Source of the DNA: a bacterium
GTDB taxonomy: Bacteria > Actinomycetota > Acidimicrobiia > Acidimicrobiales > Ilumatobacteraceae
Assembly: GCA_029978815.1 (NCBI GenBank)
Contig: JAPOIQ010000028.1
Coordinates: 1-9,360, forward strand
Direction of reading: 5' to 3'
Length of the DNA stretch: 9,360 nt
In this document: positions 8,838 through 9,360 of the stretch, one piece after another
Position numbering within the stretch: the first letter of the stretch is position 1
Layout of the letters: each line of letters begins with the position of its first letter
Program-made: the position numbers and the translations under genes
Notes under the pieces: model-generated
What the model was told of the DNA's origin: nothing
What the model saw: only the letters and a program-made list of their open reading frames with translations
Database searches by the model: none

Positions 8838-9360
8838 GATGCGGCTTCTGTCTCCTCGGCAAGGAGTCGCTCGCGTTCTTCTAGCAGTAACGGTTCGATC
8901 ACGTGGTCGAGGGCGCCAGCGAGTACCTCAGGTAGGCGATGAATCGTGAGACCAATCCGATGATCCGTCACCCGGCTCTCCTTGAAGTTATAGGTTCGAA
9001 TCTTTTCGCTTCGGCCTCCGCCACCAACTTGTGAGCGCCGATCAGCCGACCGCTGAGAATCCTGCTCTGACTCGGCAAGCGCCTTCAACCGCGCCCGCAA
9101 GACCTGCATGGCTCGGGCCCGGTTCTGCAACTGGCTTCGTTCATCCTGCATGGTGACAACAAGCCCCGACGGGCGGTGCGTAATACGTACTGCCGAGTCG
9201 GTGGTGTTCACGTGCTGCCCACCTGCGCCAGACGATCGATAAACGTCAATATCGAGATCGCGTTCATCGATCTCTACTTCAACCTCATCGGCTTCTGGTA
9301 GCACTGCGACCGTTGCCGATGACGTATGAACGCGACCCTGACTCTCCGTAACCGGGACAC
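8834..9360 (-). CDS. prfA: Peptide chain release factor 1, C-terminal part (cut by window edge)
   Basis: Class I release factor that reads UAA and UAG in the ribosomal A site and triggers hydrolysis of peptidyl-tRNA. The frame is open to the window end; about 174 residues are visible and the N-terminal half is missing. The visible part opens with [19 protein letters not shown], containing the PxT anticodon-like tripeptide as PVT, which marks RF1 rather than RF2 (SPF). Then come [17 protein letters not shown], with the catalytic GGQ at visible residues 46-48, [13 protein letters not shown], and [17 protein letters not shown], all typical of RF1. A GTG at 9304 is not the true start, because conserved RF1 sequence continues upstream of it. 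The stop overlaps the prmC start by 4 bases, so the factor and its modifying enzyme are made together. Confidence 0.97.
   Translation of the reverse strand, partial: VPVTESQGRVHTSSATVAVLPEADEVEVEIDERDLDIDVYRSSGAGGQHVNTTDSAVRITHRPSGLVVTMQDERSQLQNRARAMQVLRARLKALAESEQDSQRSADRRSQVGGGGRSEKIRTYNFKESRVTDHRIGLTIHRLPEVLAGALDHVIEPLLLEERERLLAEETEAAS

Noticed and set aside
8834..9304. Treating the GTG at 9304 as the start of a short release-factor-like protein
   Set aside because: The frame stays open upstream and encodes conserved RF1 sequence including the PVT codon-reading motif, so this is a full prfA cut by the window edge.

Overview
The window is a compact stretch of bacterial chromosome, a little over half G+C by eye. 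It holds ten protein genes whose gaps are mostly under 100 bases and often under 20. The best guess at the source is an actinobacterium, possibly an uncultured Acidimicrobiia-like lineage. This rests on a polyphosphate-glucokinase-type ROK kinase, a geranylgeranyl-reductase-family flavoprotein close to mycobacterial MenJ, frequent GTG starts, and several genes without a Shine-Dalgarno sequence. It is inference; no rRNA or other marker settles it.

Layout. The 5' edge carries the N-terminal part of a family 2 glycosyltransferase on the minus strand, running off the window. A short divergent region separates it from a plus-strand pair: a small four-helix membrane protein of unknown function and argininosuccinate synthase (argG, long E. 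coli-like form). argG meets, tail to tail with a 9-base gap, a minus-strand pair of a PfkB sugar kinase followed by an M20 metallopeptidase. A 49-base divergent region then leads to a plus-strand Na+/Ca2+-exchanger-family transporter. This is convergent with a long minus-strand run read in the order prfA (partial) - prmC - chorismate mutase - MenJ-like reductase - polyphosphate glucokinase.

How the genes fit together. prfA and prmC are a classical pair: release factor 1 and the methyltransferase that modifies its GGQ glutamine, joined by a 4-base GTGA overlap. The next three genes are closely spaced and probably co-transcribed. Chorismate mutase draws on chorismate, which is also the menaquinone precursor, and the MenJ-like enzyme probably saturates an isoprenoid chain such as that of menaquinone. 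The remaining genes are ordinary metabolism and transport.

I saw no CRISPR array, tRNA, rRNA, insertion sequence, prophage gene or defence system. No gene-free stretch exceeds about 100 bases. The most interesting items are modest: an 84-base leader between prmC and chorismate mutase with two small hairpins and a possible 21-residue ORF, an orphan membrane protein upstream of argG, the long ArgG subtype, and candidate leaderless promoters.
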